Of a stretch of DNA of 64,000 nt, positions 25,961-35,106 are shown piece by piece. Position numbers and translations under genes: made by a program. Under the pieces are notes generated by a model. It saw nothing but the letters and a program-made list of their open reading frames with translations. It did not search any database and was not told the DNA's origin. Source of the DNA: Dermatophilaceae bacterium Soc4.6 (GTDB taxonomy: Bacteria; Actinomycetota; Actinomycetes; Actinomycetales; Dermatophilaceae); NCBI GenBank assembly GCA_039889245.1, contig JAZGVH010000002.1:1550001-1614000 (forward strand), in the 5' to 3' direction. The stretch's first letter is position 1. The number at the start of each line of letters is the position of its first letter.

Positions 25961-28342
25961 TCAGGGCGTGCCGCGGAAGAGGGCGAGGCCCTGCTGGACG
26001 ACGCTGCGGTCACCGCCGATGGTGAAGTCGCCACCGACCAGCAGCCCGCCCGGGACGGCCGCGTAGGCCCAGACCCCCATGGGCGAGTCGAACTCGGGCG
26101 CCCAGCCGAGCACCGACGCGTCAGCGGCGGCGAAGGCGAAGATCCGCTGCTGGGTCAGCTTGGTCTGGTCACTCGGCGAGGTCCAGCACCAGCCGCCCAG
26201 ACCCCGGTCGCCACCGTGGGTGCCGTAGTAGAAGTGGCCGTTGATCTCGAGCCGCCCCTGCATGCCGCTGTTGCACGACGTGCGCCAGTTGAGGCCGTCG
26301 GCCTTCACGGCGGCGAGGTTGTAGGCGTCCCACTGGTAGACGTCGTCGGGGCAGAGGTCGCCACCATAGAGCCGCAGACCGTCGGGGCTGAGGTAGACCT
26401 TGTTGATGCCGTAGATGTTGCCGCAGCGCTGCACCCCGCCGAGCCGTGACGAGACGACCGACCCGGAGGTGCCGGAGACGACGATGATCCCCCCGGTGAC
26501 GGTCGAGCCGTTGACCGAGGTGAAGCCGCCGGCCATGAAGACGCGCGAGGAGCCCGCCGTGACGGCCAGCGAGGTGACGGCGCCGCCGTCGCGCTGGGTC
26601 GCCCCGACGCCGATCGTGTTGGCCACCCAGGCATCGGCGCGGCCGGTGGAGGCCGAGACCCGGGCCGCGTGGGAGCGGGCGACGGTGCCGACGGTGGTGA
26701 AGAGGCCACCGAGGTAGGCCGATCCGCCACGCACCGCGAGGGTCAGGACCGGCTTGTTGACCGGGGTGGCGAAGACGACTCCCACCCGACCGGTGGCCGG
26801 GGACACGACCGCCACGTTGCTGCGGGCCAGGCCACCGACGGTCGTGAAGGCCCCACCGAGATACAGCCCCGTGCGGGCGGCGTCCAGCTCGATGTCGAGG
26901 ACGATGCCGTTGGCGTCGGCGCGGAAGGCGGGATCGACCTTGCCGGTGGCCAGGATGATCTTGGCCAGTCCCCGGCGAATGGCGCCGCCGACGCTGGTGA
27001 AGTCGCCGCCGAGCAGGACCCCGCTGGGGATGGCCGTCATGGTGCGCACGCGCGAGCCGGGCAGCGGCGCCCACGCGGTCAGCCCACCGGTGGCCGTGGT
27101 GTAGGCGGCGGCGTCGTGCCGGGTCAGGCCCTGCGAGAAGGTGAAGACCCCACCGACGTACATCTTGTCGCCCGTCGGAGACCACGAGACCGAGTTGACT
27201 TCGGTCGTGCAGGGGGCGAGCTGGTAGGTGTACTGCGTCGTGTGTGGTGCGTGGCAGCCGTCGAGCCGCGCGTCGAAGGGCAGGAGCGCTCCGGCAGTCT
27301 GCAGGCGGGCCACCCGCACCCTGGCGACGCCGTTGACGGTCAGGAAGGCCCCACCGACCAGGATGCTCGAGCGGTCGGGGGCCACGGCGATGGACTGCAC
27401 GGTGCCCGAGGCGTTGGTGCCCCAGCTGCGGTCGCTGCCGAGGCCACCGAGAGCCGCGATCCGCACGTGGGGCCGGGCGACACCCTGGGCGGTCACGGAG
27501 GTGAACTCGCCACCGACGTAGACGAGGTCGAGGTCGCGGGTGGCGCCGGCCGCGACGTCCATCGCCCGCACCGGGGCGTTGGCCGTGGCGGCGAACGAGG
27601 GGTCGCGCGACCCGTCGAGCAGCCGCACGCGGGCCAGGTTGGCCGCCGGGGCTCCGGCGACCGAGGTGAAGGCCCCGCCGACGTAGACCGTGTCGCCGAC
27701 GACGTCGAGGGTGCTGACCGAGCCGTCGGTGCCGGCACCCCATCCGGGGACCAGGGTGCCGTCGAGAGCCAGCGCAGCCAGCCCCCCGGTGGCGACCCCT
27801 CCGACGGAGGTGAGGGTGCCACCGATGACCAGGCGGTCGCTCGCGACCCCGATCGTCGAGACGTCACCCACGACGACCGGGGCGAAGGCCTGGTCGAGGG
27901 TGCCGTCGGCGAGCACGTGGGCGAGGCCGCTGCGCCGGGTCGTGCCGATGCGGGCGAAGGACCCCGCGAGGTAGTAGCCGCCGGAGCCGTCGGCGGCCGT
28001 GGCCCGCACGGGGCCGTCGGCGCGGATGGCATCGGACGAGAGGCGCGCGGCCGAGACACCGTCGACGAGCACGCCCCGGCCGGTCGTGGGCCCGACGTAG
28101 TCGAAGGCTCCCGCCACCCAGGCCGAGGTGCCGTCGCTGACGATGTCGGTGACGCGCCCGTTGGTGCCCGAGAAGGACGTGTCGGCCGTGGTGGAGAGCG
28201 CAGGGCCCGCCGGCAGCGCGACGAGGGAGGGGGCCGAGGCGCCCGACGTGGGCGCCCCCGCCACGAGTGCCGAGGCGGCGAGCGCCGCGGCGCAGCCGAC
28301 GACGAGCACACGACGGATGCTGGTGAGCCCGACGACGGACAT
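25961..28342 (-). CDS. Large secreted repeat protein (delta-60/beta-propeller-like)
   Basis: A 793-residue exported protein. The signal peptide (about 8-35, with VLVVGCAAALAASALVAG) is followed by about ten to twelve repeats of roughly 45-55 residues. Each carries a variant of VYVGGAFTSVGG or LLGGDFTSVGG followed by a hydrophobic run and a D/P turn. This is the delta-60-like repeat pattern that builds beta-propellers on the cell surface. Four cysteines near the middle and end could form disulfides. Function is unknown; adhesion or glycan binding is plausible next to the glycan genes. ATG at 28342 precedes the signal peptide. Confidence 0.7.
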   Translation of the reverse strand: MSVVGLTSIRRVLVVGCAAALAASALVAGAPTSGASAPSLVALPAGPALSTTADTSFSGTNGRVTDIVSDGTSAWVAGAFDYVGPTTGRGVLVDGVSAARLSSDAIRADGPVRATAADGSGGYYLAGSFARIGTTRRSGLAHVLADGTLDQAFAPVVVGDVSTIGVASDRLVIGGTLTSVGGVATGGLAALALDGTLVPGWGAGTDGSVSTLDVVGDTVYVGGAFTSVAGAPAANLARVRLLDGSRDPSFAATANAPVRAMDVAAGATRDLDLVYVGGEFTSVTAQGVARPHVRIAALGGLGSDRSWGTNASGTVQSIAVAPDRSSILVGGAFLTVNGVARVRVARLQTAGALLPFDARLDGCHAPHTTQYTYQLAPCTTEVNSVSWSPTGDKMYVGGVFTFSQGLTRHDAAAYTTATGGLTAWAPLPGSRVRTMTAIPSGVLLGGDFTSVGGAIRRGLAKIILATGKVDPAFRADANGIVLDIELDAARTGLYLGGAFTTVGGLARSNVAVVSPATGRVGVVFATPVNKPVLTLAVRGGSAYLGGLFTTVGTVARSHAARVSASTGRADAWVANTIGVGATQRDGGAVTSLAVTAGSSRVFMAGGFTSVNGSTVTGGIIVVSGTSGSVVSSRLGGVQRCGNIYGINKVYLSPDGLRLYGGDLCPDDVYQWDAYNLAAVKADGLNWRTSCNSGMQGRLEINGHFYYGTHGGDRGLGGWCWTSPSDQTKLTQQRIFAFAAADASVLGWAPEFDSPMGVWAYAAVPGGLLVGGDFTIGGDRSVVQQGLALFRGTP

Positions 28343-28503
28343 GGTTGCTACCCCCTGGGACCGGCCGGGGCCGGAGCACACGTGCCAACCGCGCATCGCG
28401 GTCGGGCGGGCTCCGACTCCCCAGTGGGAGCCCACTCGTGACGATATCAACCGCCGAGGGTCGAAAGGGCGGAAATCACCGGATCACCAGCAGAGCTGGC
28501 ATG

Positions 28504-29163
28504 TCAGCCCAGCAGGGTGCGCTGGGTGAAGTCGGCTGCTGCCTTCTCGAACGCCCGCCCGTGCCGGAGCATCGCGTGCTTGCCCCCGACCACGGTGACG
28601 ACGTCGACGGACGCACGTCGCCCGAGTCGGTTGGCCACCCTGACCGCCCTGCGGGGAGAAGCGATCCGGTCCTCGTCGCCGACGACGACGAGGACCTGAC
28701 GCCCCGTGAGGTCGGCGTCGTCCTCGTCGTCGACCCAGGGGTTCAGCGCGACGACGCTGCGCACCCCGGGCGAGCCGCCCGCGAGCAGGGCCGCCCGCCC
28801 GCCCAGCGAGTGACCCACCAGGCCCACGGGCAGGTCGCCGTGCTGCTGCCTCGTCTGGTCGAGCGCCCAGACCACGTCGTCGACGGGGCTCTGGCCGGGG
28901 TCCCACCCCCGGTGGGAGTTGAGCAGTCGCCGGACGACGATCCGACCGCCACCGGCGTGCGCGAGACGACGGGCGACGGGCACCATCCGCAGCACCGACA
29001 GCTGCGTCGTGCTGACCGTCGACCCGGCACCGCGGGAGGCCCCGCCGTGCAGCACCAGCACCACCGCCTCCGGGGCGGTCGGGGCGTTGACCGCCACGAG
29101 GCGCGGTCGGGCCCCGGCCGGTGATCGGGAGGGCGGGCTGGTGTCGGTCGGTCGCTGTCCCAT
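28504..29163 (-). CDS. Alpha/beta hydrolase (dienelactone-hydrolase-like)
   Basis: A 219-residue cytosolic hydrolase. It has the early strand EAVVLVLHGGASRGAG with the oxyanion HGG, the nucleophile elbow VGLVGHSLGGRAALLAGG (serine in GHSLGG), the acid in VVGDEDRIASP, and the histidine in VVGGKHAMLRHG. The complete catalytic triad is therefore visible. The natural substrate is unknown. ATG at 29163 is chosen as the first one followed by family-like sequence. Confidence 0.8.
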   Translation of the reverse strand: MGQRPTDTSPPSRSPAGARPRLVAVNAPTAPEAVVLVLHGGASRGAGSTVSTTQLSVLRMVPVARRLAHAGGGRIVVRRLLNSHRGWDPGQSPVDDVVWALDQTRQQHGDLPVGLVGHSLGGRAALLAGGSPGVRSVVALNPWVDDEDDADLTGRQVLVVVGDEDRIASPRRAVRVANRLGRRASVDVVTVVGGKHAMLRHGRAFEKAAADFTQRTLLG

Positions 29164-29221
29164 GGGCCTATGTTCGCGGGTGCTCCTGACGCCGCGCCGG
29201 AGGCGCACCCCGACGCGACTC

Positions 29222-29253
29222 ACGAAGCCACGTCAGGACGAAGCCACGTCAGT
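29222..29253. repeat. 16 bp tandem duplication
   Basis: ACGAAGCCACGTCAG plus one variable base occurs twice in tandem. It lies in the 298-base gap between two divergent genes, next to what looks like the tail of a lost gene. Confidence 0.75.
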
Positions 29254-29367
29254 CAGGTGCACCACGGCCGCCGTCACCGGTGGCCTCACCAGCGTCGTCG
29301 GAACAGCCGGCACCTTCACCTACCCGGAGCAGTGATCCTGGGTCAGCCAGGCTGACGATCTCGAAGC

Positions 29368-29400
29368 AGGGCGGTGCGACGACTCTCGTCGCACCGCCCT
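29368..29400 (+). terminator. Perfect 15 bp hairpin, terminator-like, without an obvious gene before it
   Basis: AGGGCGGTGCGACGA pairs perfectly with TCGTCGCACCGCCCT around a 3-base loop. It stands 61 bases before the next plus-strand start, and the gene on the other side is divergent. No gene now ends here; a reading frame ends at 29335 with TAGTFTYPEQ, possibly the tail of a decayed secreted protein. Confidence 0.6.
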
Positions 29401-29461
29401 GTCGGACGTTCGGTGAGCTCCACCGGTGATCCGACGGTGATCCCACGGTGATACTGGCGAG

Positions 29462-31663
29462 GTGAAGCCGCCGCCGCCCCTCCCCCGGTCGGGCTGGGCG
29501 GGGGGCGACGACGAGACCGGCGGCTCGTGGCCGCGTCCGGTGCTGCGCGACCTCGCCGGTGCGGTCTGGTCGGTGCTGGTGGTCGGGCTCGGCGTGAGCG
29601 TCGGGCTGGCGGTCATCGGTGGCGCGGTGCACAGCTCACCCGTCCTCCTGACGGCTCTCGCGGCAGGCTTCTTCGTGCTCGAGACGGTCATCAGCCCGGT
29701 GCTGCGGCGGCTCGCATCATGGGGCAGCGTGCTGCTCGCCATGGTCCTCGGCGTCGCCGCCCAGCTCACCCTGCTGGCCGTGGCGCTCGTGTGGGCGATC
29801 GGCGCCCCGGGGCTGGGGTGGGGCGACGCCGCGACGGTGCTGGTGGTCGCTGGCGGCTTCCTCGCCCTCGGGCGGTGGCTCCTGGGCGCAACCGACAGCG
29901 GCTACGTCGTGGGCGCCGCGACCGGCCGCACCGGCCGCCTCCTGACCGCGCACCGTCGCACCGCCCTGCGCGCATCGGGCGAGGACACGCGCGGACTGCT
30001 CGTCGTGCAGCTCGACGGCGTGTCGGCACCGGTCCTGCGACGCGCCATCGAGGGCGGGCAGGCCCCCAACCTCTCCCACTGGATCGGCACCAGCCACACG
30101 GCGACCCGGTGGTGGGCCACCATCCCGTCCACGACCCCCGCCAGCATGGCCGGCATCCTGCACGGCGACGACCAGCAGGTCCCGGCGTTCAGGTGGTGGG
30201 ACCGCGAGTCCGGGCGGCTGCTCGCGGCCAGCCGACCCGTCGACTCGCGAATCGTCGAAGGACGCTTCCCGCCCGGGCAGGGACTGCTGCGAGAGGGCGG
30301 CACAGCCATCAGCACGACCTACGGCGGCGGGGCAGAGCACGCCTACCTCACCATCAGCCGGGCCGCGGGCAGTCGCAGCCTGGGCTCCGGCGCGACGTAC
30401 TTCTCCTTCTTCGCCCGGCCGTTCCTCCTGCCGGGGGCGATGGTGCTGACCCTCGGCGAGATGGTGAAGGAGATCTACCAGGCCAACCGGGCGAAGGTGC
30501 GCGGCGTGGAGCCCAGGATCTCGCGCGCGGGCCGCTACGTCGTGTTGCGGGGCATCACCAACGTGCTGCTGCGAAAGCTCAACCTGTCGCTCGTGGCTCA
30601 GGAGATGGCGGCGGGCCGGCCCATCGTCTTCGTCGACTTCGTCGACTACGACGAGATCGCCCACCACGCCGGGCCCGAGCGGCCCGAGGCGCTCCGGGCG
30701 CTCGAGGGGCTCGACGGAGTGCTCGGCTCGCTGCGTGACGTGGCCCGCTCCTGCCTGCGGGAGTACGAGCTCGTCGTCCTCTCTGACCACGGGCAGAGCC
30801 TCGGGCCGACCTTCGAGCAGGTCAGTGGGCACACTCTCGTCGACCACGTCGCTGGGCTCATGGACGGCGAGGACGACGTCACCCGGGTCGAGCGGTCGGC
30901 CGGCGAGGAATGGGGCCCGGTCAACGCGCTGGTGGCCTCGGTGCTCGCGCGGTGGGGCCGCGTCGACCGGGTGGTGCTCGGTCCCGACCGAGCTGCCGTG
31001 GCGCAGCGTGCGCAGCGTGCGCAGCGTGCGCAGCGTGCTGGTAGGCCTCGGGCCGACGCCCCGCCCACCCTGCCTGAGCTCGCACTCACCGCGGGCGGCA
31101 ACCTCGCCATGGCGTGGTTCCCGCGCCAGGCCCGGCGCCCGGGGCTCGACGAGATCGTGGGCCGCTGGCCGCGCCTCGTGCCCGGCCTGGTGGCCACCCC
31201 CGGAGTCGGGCTCGTCATGGTCACGTCCGACGACGGGGCGCCGCTGGTGCTCGGTCGGCGGGGAGCGCGGTCGCTGGCCACGGGCGAGGTCGACGGCGAC
31301 GACCCCCTCGACGGCTACCCCTCGCGGACCGCCGCCGACCTCTCCCGGCTGCACCGGCTCGAGCACTGCGGCGACGTGGTGGTTGTCTCCGAGGTCGACG
31401 AGCGCGGTCGGGTGCTGGCCTTCGAGCACCAGGTCGGTTCGCACGGCGGGGTCGGCGGCCCCCAGAACGATGCCCTGCTGGTGCACCCGAAGGCCTGGAC
31501 GGTCGACCCCGACCTCGTGGACGACGTCGGCGGTGAGCGGCTGCTCGTGGGTCCGGTTGCCGTTCACCGGCAGCTGCTGGCCTGGCGCCGGGGGGTCGGC
31601 GCCGGGCCGATCGACCACCTGGCTCAGCCTGGCGAGCCCCATCAGCTCGACGGTGCTCTGTGA
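29462..31663 (+). CDS. Membrane-anchored alkaline-phosphatase-superfamily phosphodiesterase with holin-like N-terminus
   Basis: A 733-residue protein. Residues about 28-145 contain four membrane helices like the phage_holin_4_2 (YvlD) family. From about 178 a type I phosphodiesterase/nucleotide-pyrophosphatase domain begins: GLLVVQLDGVSAPVLRRAI (first metal Asp), ATIPSTTPASMAGILHG (Thr nucleophile), FVDFVDYDEIAHHAG and VVLSDHGQSLG for the other metal ligands. The active site probably faces the cytosol or the outside depending on topology. A four-copy 9 bp repeat adds QRA units at about residue 515. Its stop overlaps the MBL gene (GTGA). Confidence 0.75.
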   Translation: MKPPPPLPRSGWAGGDDETGGSWPRPVLRDLAGAVWSVLVVGLGVSVGLAVIGGAVHSSPVLLTALAAGFFVLETVISPVLRRLASWGSVLLAMVLGVAAQLTLLAVALVWAIGAPGLGWGDAATVLVVAGGFLALGRWLLGATDSGYVVGAATGRTGRLLTAHRRTALRASGEDTRGLLVVQLDGVSAPVLRRAIEGGQAPNLSHWIGTSHTATRWWATIPSTTPASMAGILHGDDQQVPAFRWWDRESGRLLAASRPVDSRIVEGRFPPGQGLLREGGTAISTTYGGGAEHAYLTISRAAGSRSLGSGATYFSFFARPFLLPGAMVLTLGEMVKEIYQANRAKVRGVEPRISRAGRYVVLRGITNVLLRKLNLSLVAQEMAAGRPIVFVDFVDYDEIAHHAGPERPEALRALEGLDGVLGSLRDVARSCLREYELVVLSDHGQSLGPTFEQVSGHTLVDHVAGLMDGEDDVTRVERSAGEEWGPVNALVASVLARWGRVDRVVLGPDRAAVAQRAQRAQRAQRAGRPRADAPPTLPELALTAGGNLAMAWFPRQARRPGLDEIVGRWPRLVPGLVATPGVGLVMVTSDDGAPLVLGRRGARSLATGEVDGDDPLDGYPSRTAADLSRLHRLEHCGDVVVVSEVDERGRVLAFEHQVGSHGGVGGPQNDALLVHPKAWTVDPDLVDDVGGERLLVGPVAVHRQLLAWRRGVGAGPIDHLAQPGEPHQLDGAL
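31001..31036 (+). repeat. In-frame 9 bp minisatellite, four copies of GCGCAGCGT
   Basis: Four perfect copies lie inside the phosphodiesterase gene and encode the AQR tripeptide. The change in copy number would not shift the frame. Confidence 0.9.
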
Positions 31664-32463
31664 GCAGCATCCGCTGGCTCGGCCACGCCACCGTCGTCCT
31701 CGACCTCGGCAGCGTCCGACTGCTCACCGACCCGTTGCTGCGCAAGCACGCCGGGCTCCTGCGCCGGGTGGCGGCGACCCCGTCGCCGGCCGACTGGGCC
31801 GGCACCGACGCGGTGTTGTTGTCGCACCTGCACCTCGACCATGCCGACCTGCCCTCCCTGCGAATGCTCGGCGGCACACCCGTGCTGGCCTCGAGATCTG
31901 TCGCAGAGTGGTTGCAGCACAGAGGGATCGATGGTCAGGTAGTCACCACCGACTGGCAGACTGTGCCACTCCTGGGGGCCGGGCCCACCTCGGGTGCCGG
32001 CCCGGTGGAGGTGCGGCTGGTCAAGGCGGAGCACCACTCCCGACCGATGCTGCACCGCCCCGACGTGGCCCACGGCTTCCTGGTGCGGTCGCCCGAGGCG
32101 GTCATCTGGTTTGCCGGCGACACCGCGGCCTACGCCGGGCTGGAGCGGCTCAACGAGCTCGCCGGGCGGCCGGTCGACGTGGCCCTCCTGCCGATCCACG
32201 GCTGGGGGCCGCGCCTGTCCGGCGGCCACCTCGACCCGGCCGGCGCCGCCGAGGTCTGCCGGCGCCTGGCGGTGCCCCAGGTCGTGCCCATCCACCACGG
32301 CACCCTCCACCCCCTCGGCTTCCACCTCGCGTCCCTCGACTGGGTGCGGCGCCCCCTCCGCACGTTCCGCGACGAGCTCGCCGAGCGCGCACCCGTCACG
32401 ACGCTCGTCGAGCTCACCCCCGACGGCCCTCCCTGGCCCGTGCCTGCCAGTCCCGGGGGGTGA
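31660..32463 (+). CDS. MBL-fold metallo-hydrolase (UlaG-like)
   Basis: A 267-residue metal hydrolase. The start SSIRWLGHATVVLDLG and the metal motif LLSHLHLDHADLPS (His56, His58, Asp60, His61) are those of the UlaG/NAPE-PLD-like branch. Further ligands are in FAGDTAAYAG and VPIHHGTLHP. It is translationally coupled to the membrane phosphodiesterase, so both may act in one phospholipid or phosphodiester pathway. NAPE-PLD-type activity is only a guess. Confidence 0.8.
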   Translation: MSSIRWLGHATVVLDLGSVRLLTDPLLRKHAGLLRRVAATPSPADWAGTDAVLLSHLHLDHADLPSLRMLGGTPVLASRSVAEWLQHRGIDGQVVTTDWQTVPLLGAGPTSGAGPVEVRLVKAEHHSRPMLHRPDVAHGFLVRSPEAVIWFAGDTAAYAGLERLNELAGRPVDVALLPIHGWGPRLSGGHLDPAGAAEVCRRLAVPQVVPIHHGTLHPLGFHLASLDWVRRPLRTFRDELAERAPVTTLVELTPDGPPWPVPASPGG

Positions 32464-32494
32464 GTGGCCACCGGGGGGTCGGACTCGAGGCAGC

Positions 32495-33103
32495 TCAGCG
32501 GGCTGGGCCCGCCCCGGTCTCGCCGACATAGGTCCGCAGGGCGGCCATGGCCTCCTCCAGCAGCGCCGTCACGTCGACGGCGGGGTCACGCAGCCACCGC
32601 TCGTAGGCCGTGAGGGTCAGGGCGAGACTCACCTGGCCGACCAGCTCGGGGACGAGGTCGTCGGGGTCGAGTCCCAGTCGGGTCGCGGCATGCACGGCGA
32701 TGCACCGACGCCACTCGGCGTAGCGCAGGACCGAGTGGGCCCGCAGGGTGGGCGTCTGCATGATCAGGCGCATCCGGTCGGCGTGCGAGGGCAGGGCGTC
32801 AGCGGGAAACGCGTTGAACAGCATGACCGCTCGGCCAACCGCCTCGTGCAGGGGCAGGTCATCGGGCATGCTGGCCAGGTTGGTCCGGAAGGCGTCGAGA
32901 GTTCGGTCGAACTGCCCCCAGGGAATGTCGTTCTTGGAGCGGTAGTAGCGAAAGAGGGTGCGGCGTCCGACCCCGACCTCGGCAGCGATGGCCTCGAGTG
33001 TCGTGTCGTCGAAACCCTGCTCGGCGAAGAGCCGGAAGGCGGCCTGCTCGATCTGCGCCGGTGAGGTCACCTCGGGCCGACCAGCAGTGGGGCGCTTTGA
33101 CAC
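32495..33103 (-). CDS. mftR: TetR-family regulator, MftR-like
   Basis: A 202-residue TetR regulator. The helix-turn-helix covers about residues 16-60: IEQAAFRLFAEQGFDDTTLE, then AIAAEVGVGRRTLFRYYRSKNDIPWG. The stretch RRTLFRYYRSKNDIPWGQFD is very close to MftR, the acyl-CoA-responsive repressor of mycofactocin clusters. The divergent neighbour is MftD-like, exactly as in mycofactocin loci, which supports the name. The start is a GTG. The 96-base gap to mftD must hold both promoters; CATAAT at about 33153 on the minus strand resembles a -10 box. Confidence 0.75.
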   Translation of the reverse strand: MSKRPTAGRPEVTSPAQIEQAAFRLFAEQGFDDTTLEAIAAEVGVGRRTLFRYYRSKNDIPWGQFDRTLDAFRTNLASMPDDLPLHEAVGRAVMLFNAFPADALPSHADRMRLIMQTPTLRAHSVLRYAEWRRCIAVHAATRLGLDPDDLVPELVGQVSLALTLTAYERWLRDPAVDVTALLEEAMAALRTYVGETGAGPAR

Positions 33104-33199
33104 GACGTCAACCTATCGGTCTCAGCCCTTCCATTATGGCATCGAGTGCATTTATCGTGGGGCAGACACCCCGACTGCCCCCGACGACGTGAGGCCCCC

Positions 33200-34435
33200 G
33201 TGACCACCAAGCCCGACTGGCTCCCCGCGCTCGAGAACCCCTGGAAGCAGAACCCGTGGTTCGAGTCGGTGGCCGTCGCCCAGGCCCGCGCCCGGAAGCG
33301 TCTGCCGGCACCGGTCTACGGCGCGCTGGTGGCCGGCTCGGAGCGCGGCCAGACCATCGCCGACAACGAGGCCGCCTTCCGCGAGCTCGGCTTCGCGCCG
33401 CACGTCGCCGGCCAGCAGCCCACCCGCGACACGACGACCACCGTGATGGGGCAGCAGATCCCGCTGCCGGTCATCATCAGCCCGACCGGGGTCCAGGCCG
33501 TGCACCCGGACGGTGAGGTGGCCGTGGCCCGGGCGGCCGCGGCCCGCGGCACGATCATGGGTCTGAGCAACTTCGCCTCCAAGTCGGTCGAGGAGGTCTG
33601 CGCGGTCAACGACAAGACCTTCTTCCAGATGTACTGGACCGGCGAGCGCGACGTGATGGTGCAGCGGATGCAGCGGGCGCACGACGCGGGCTCCCAGGGG
33701 CTGATCGCCACCCTCGACTGGTCGTTCTCGATGGGCCGCGACTGGGGCTCGCCCGAGATCCCCGAGAAGGTCGACCTCAAGACGATGATCCGCATGGCTC
33801 CCCAGGTCGTGACCCGGCCGCGGTGGATGTGGCAGTTCGGCAAGACGCTGACCATCCCCGACCTCACCGCGCCCAACCTCGCGGCCCCCGGTCAGGCCAA
33901 GGGTCCGACCTTCTTCGGTGCCTACTACGAGTGGATGACCACGACCCCCCCGACGTGGGACGACGTCGCCTGGATGCGCGAGCAGTGGTCGCAGCTCAGC
34001 GGCGGAAAACCCTTCATGCTCAAGGGGGTATGCCGCGTCGACGACGCCCGCCGCGCGGTCGACGCCGGCGTCTCCGCCATCTCCGTCTCCAACCACGGCG
34101 GCAACAACCTCGACGGCACGCCCGCGACGATCCGCTGTATCGGGCCGGTGTCCCGCGCCGTGGGCAGGGAGATCGACGTCGTCATGGACGGCGGCGTACG
34201 GCGTGGCTCCGACGTCGTCAAGGCCGTCGCGCTCGGCGCCAAGGCGGTCATGATCGGCCGCGCCTACCTCTGGGGCCTCGCCGCCAACGGCCAGGCCGGC
34301 GTCGAGAACGTGCTCGACGTGATGAGCAGCGGCATCAACTCCGCCATGCTCGGGCTCGGCGTCTCCTCCCTCGCCGAGCTGACGCCGGACGTGCTGGAGG
34401 TCCCGGACGACTTCGAGCGCACGCTGGGCGCCTGA
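33200..34435 (+). CDS. mftD: MftD-like FMN-dependent alpha-hydroxy-acid-oxidase-family enzyme
   Basis: A 411-residue FMN enzyme of the lactate-oxidase family. It closely follows MftD, which oxidises the MftC/MftE product to pre-mycofactocin. Seen are WFESVAVAQARARKRLPAPV, YGALVAGSERG, LPVIISPTGVQAVHPDGEVA, ISVSNHGGNNLDGTPA (active-site His/Asn), VVMDGGVRRGSDVVKA and AVMIGRAYLWGLAANGQAG. No mftA, B, C, E or F lies on either side. It may serve a mycofactocin cluster elsewhere, or have a different peptide or hydroxy-acid substrate. The start is GTG 33200. Confidence 0.8.
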   Translation: MTTKPDWLPALENPWKQNPWFESVAVAQARARKRLPAPVYGALVAGSERGQTIADNEAAFRELGFAPHVAGQQPTRDTTTTVMGQQIPLPVIISPTGVQAVHPDGEVAVARAAAARGTIMGLSNFASKSVEEVCAVNDKTFFQMYWTGERDVMVQRMQRAHDAGSQGLIATLDWSFSMGRDWGSPEIPEKVDLKTMIRMAPQVVTRPRWMWQFGKTLTIPDLTAPNLAAPGQAKGPTFFGAYYEWMTTTPPTWDDVAWMREQWSQLSGGKPFMLKGVCRVDDARRAVDAGVSAISVSNHGGNNLDGTPATIRCIGPVSRAVGREIDVVMDGGVRRGSDVVKAVALGAKAVMIGRAYLWGLAANGQAGVENVLDVMSSGINSAMLGLGVSSLAELTPDVLEVPDDFERTLGA

Positions 34436-34510
34436 GGGGCCCGCCGCTCCCGGGGCCCGTCCGGGGGTGGCTCCTCGTCGTCGTCGTCGTCATCGTCCCA
34501 GCCCGCGTGG

Positions 34511-35089
34511 TCAGTCGCCCTGCAGGCGGGCGAGGGCGTGCACCTGCGGGCGGCTGGCGCCGTAGAGCGAGGTGTAGAGACCGTACAGCTCGCCGTAGAC
34601 CTCGCGGTGGTCGGCGTCGGGCGTGACCGTGGTGCCGGCCTGGGCCCAGTCGGTCTCCGGGGGGACCAGCCCCACACCGACCGCGGCCATGAGGCCCCGT
34701 ACGACGCCCCGATGGTCTGGGTGGGCACGTGCTGCGTGCGACCCGTGACGTCACACCACCTGCGTCCACAGACCCCCCTGCGTGCCGCCCCCGACGGCCA
34801 CGATGCGCTCGACGGGGTTGGCCGGCGTGTCGAGGAGCTCGAGGATCTGCCGGACCCCGAAGGCGATGCCCTCGTAGACCGCGCGGAAGAGGGGGCCACG
34901 GCTGTGGTTGAGGGTGAGGCCAGCGACCACGCCCCGGGCGTCCGGGTCGAAGATCGGCGTCCGCTCACCGGCGAAGTACGGCAGCAGAAGCAGTCCGTCT
35001 GAACCCGCGGGCACCCGCGCGGCCGCCGCGACCAGGGTCTCGAAGGGCACTCCCCCGACGAGCCCCTGCACCCACGACGTGAGGCTGCC
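34511..35089 (-). pseudogene. C-terminal remnant of an FGGY-family sugar kinase
   Basis: The fragment begins abruptly at GSLTSWVQGLVGG and keeps the FGGY C-terminal domain: GLLLLPYFAGERTPIFDP, RAVYEGIAFGVRQILELL and VAVGGGTQGGLWTQVV. A loss of about two bases at about 34750 breaks the frame before DVTGRTQHVPTQTIGASYGA. A loss of one base at about 34700 breaks it again before LMAAVGVGLVPPETDWAQAG. The natural stop, after ALARLQGD, is intact at 34511. The ATPase half is absent. The closest relatives are xylulokinase or gluconokinase types. It lies just downstream of a beta-glucosidase gene. Confidence 0.8.
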
Positions 35090-35106
35090 CGACGTCGACG
35101 TGCCGG

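Noticed and set aside
26669-28441. 590-residue plus-strand frame opposite the repeat protein
   Set aside because: Composition GRGRDDVG-like without motifs; the minus strand has a signal peptide and regular repeats.
33104-33199. Search for an mftA precursor peptide between mftR and mftD
   Set aside because: The gap is 96 bases and no frame ends with the expected C-terminal Val-Tyr pair.
34476-34495. CGT trinucleotide run after mftD as a possible regulatory repeat
   Set aside because: Only about six imperfect units; lies in decayed sequence and has no visible role.
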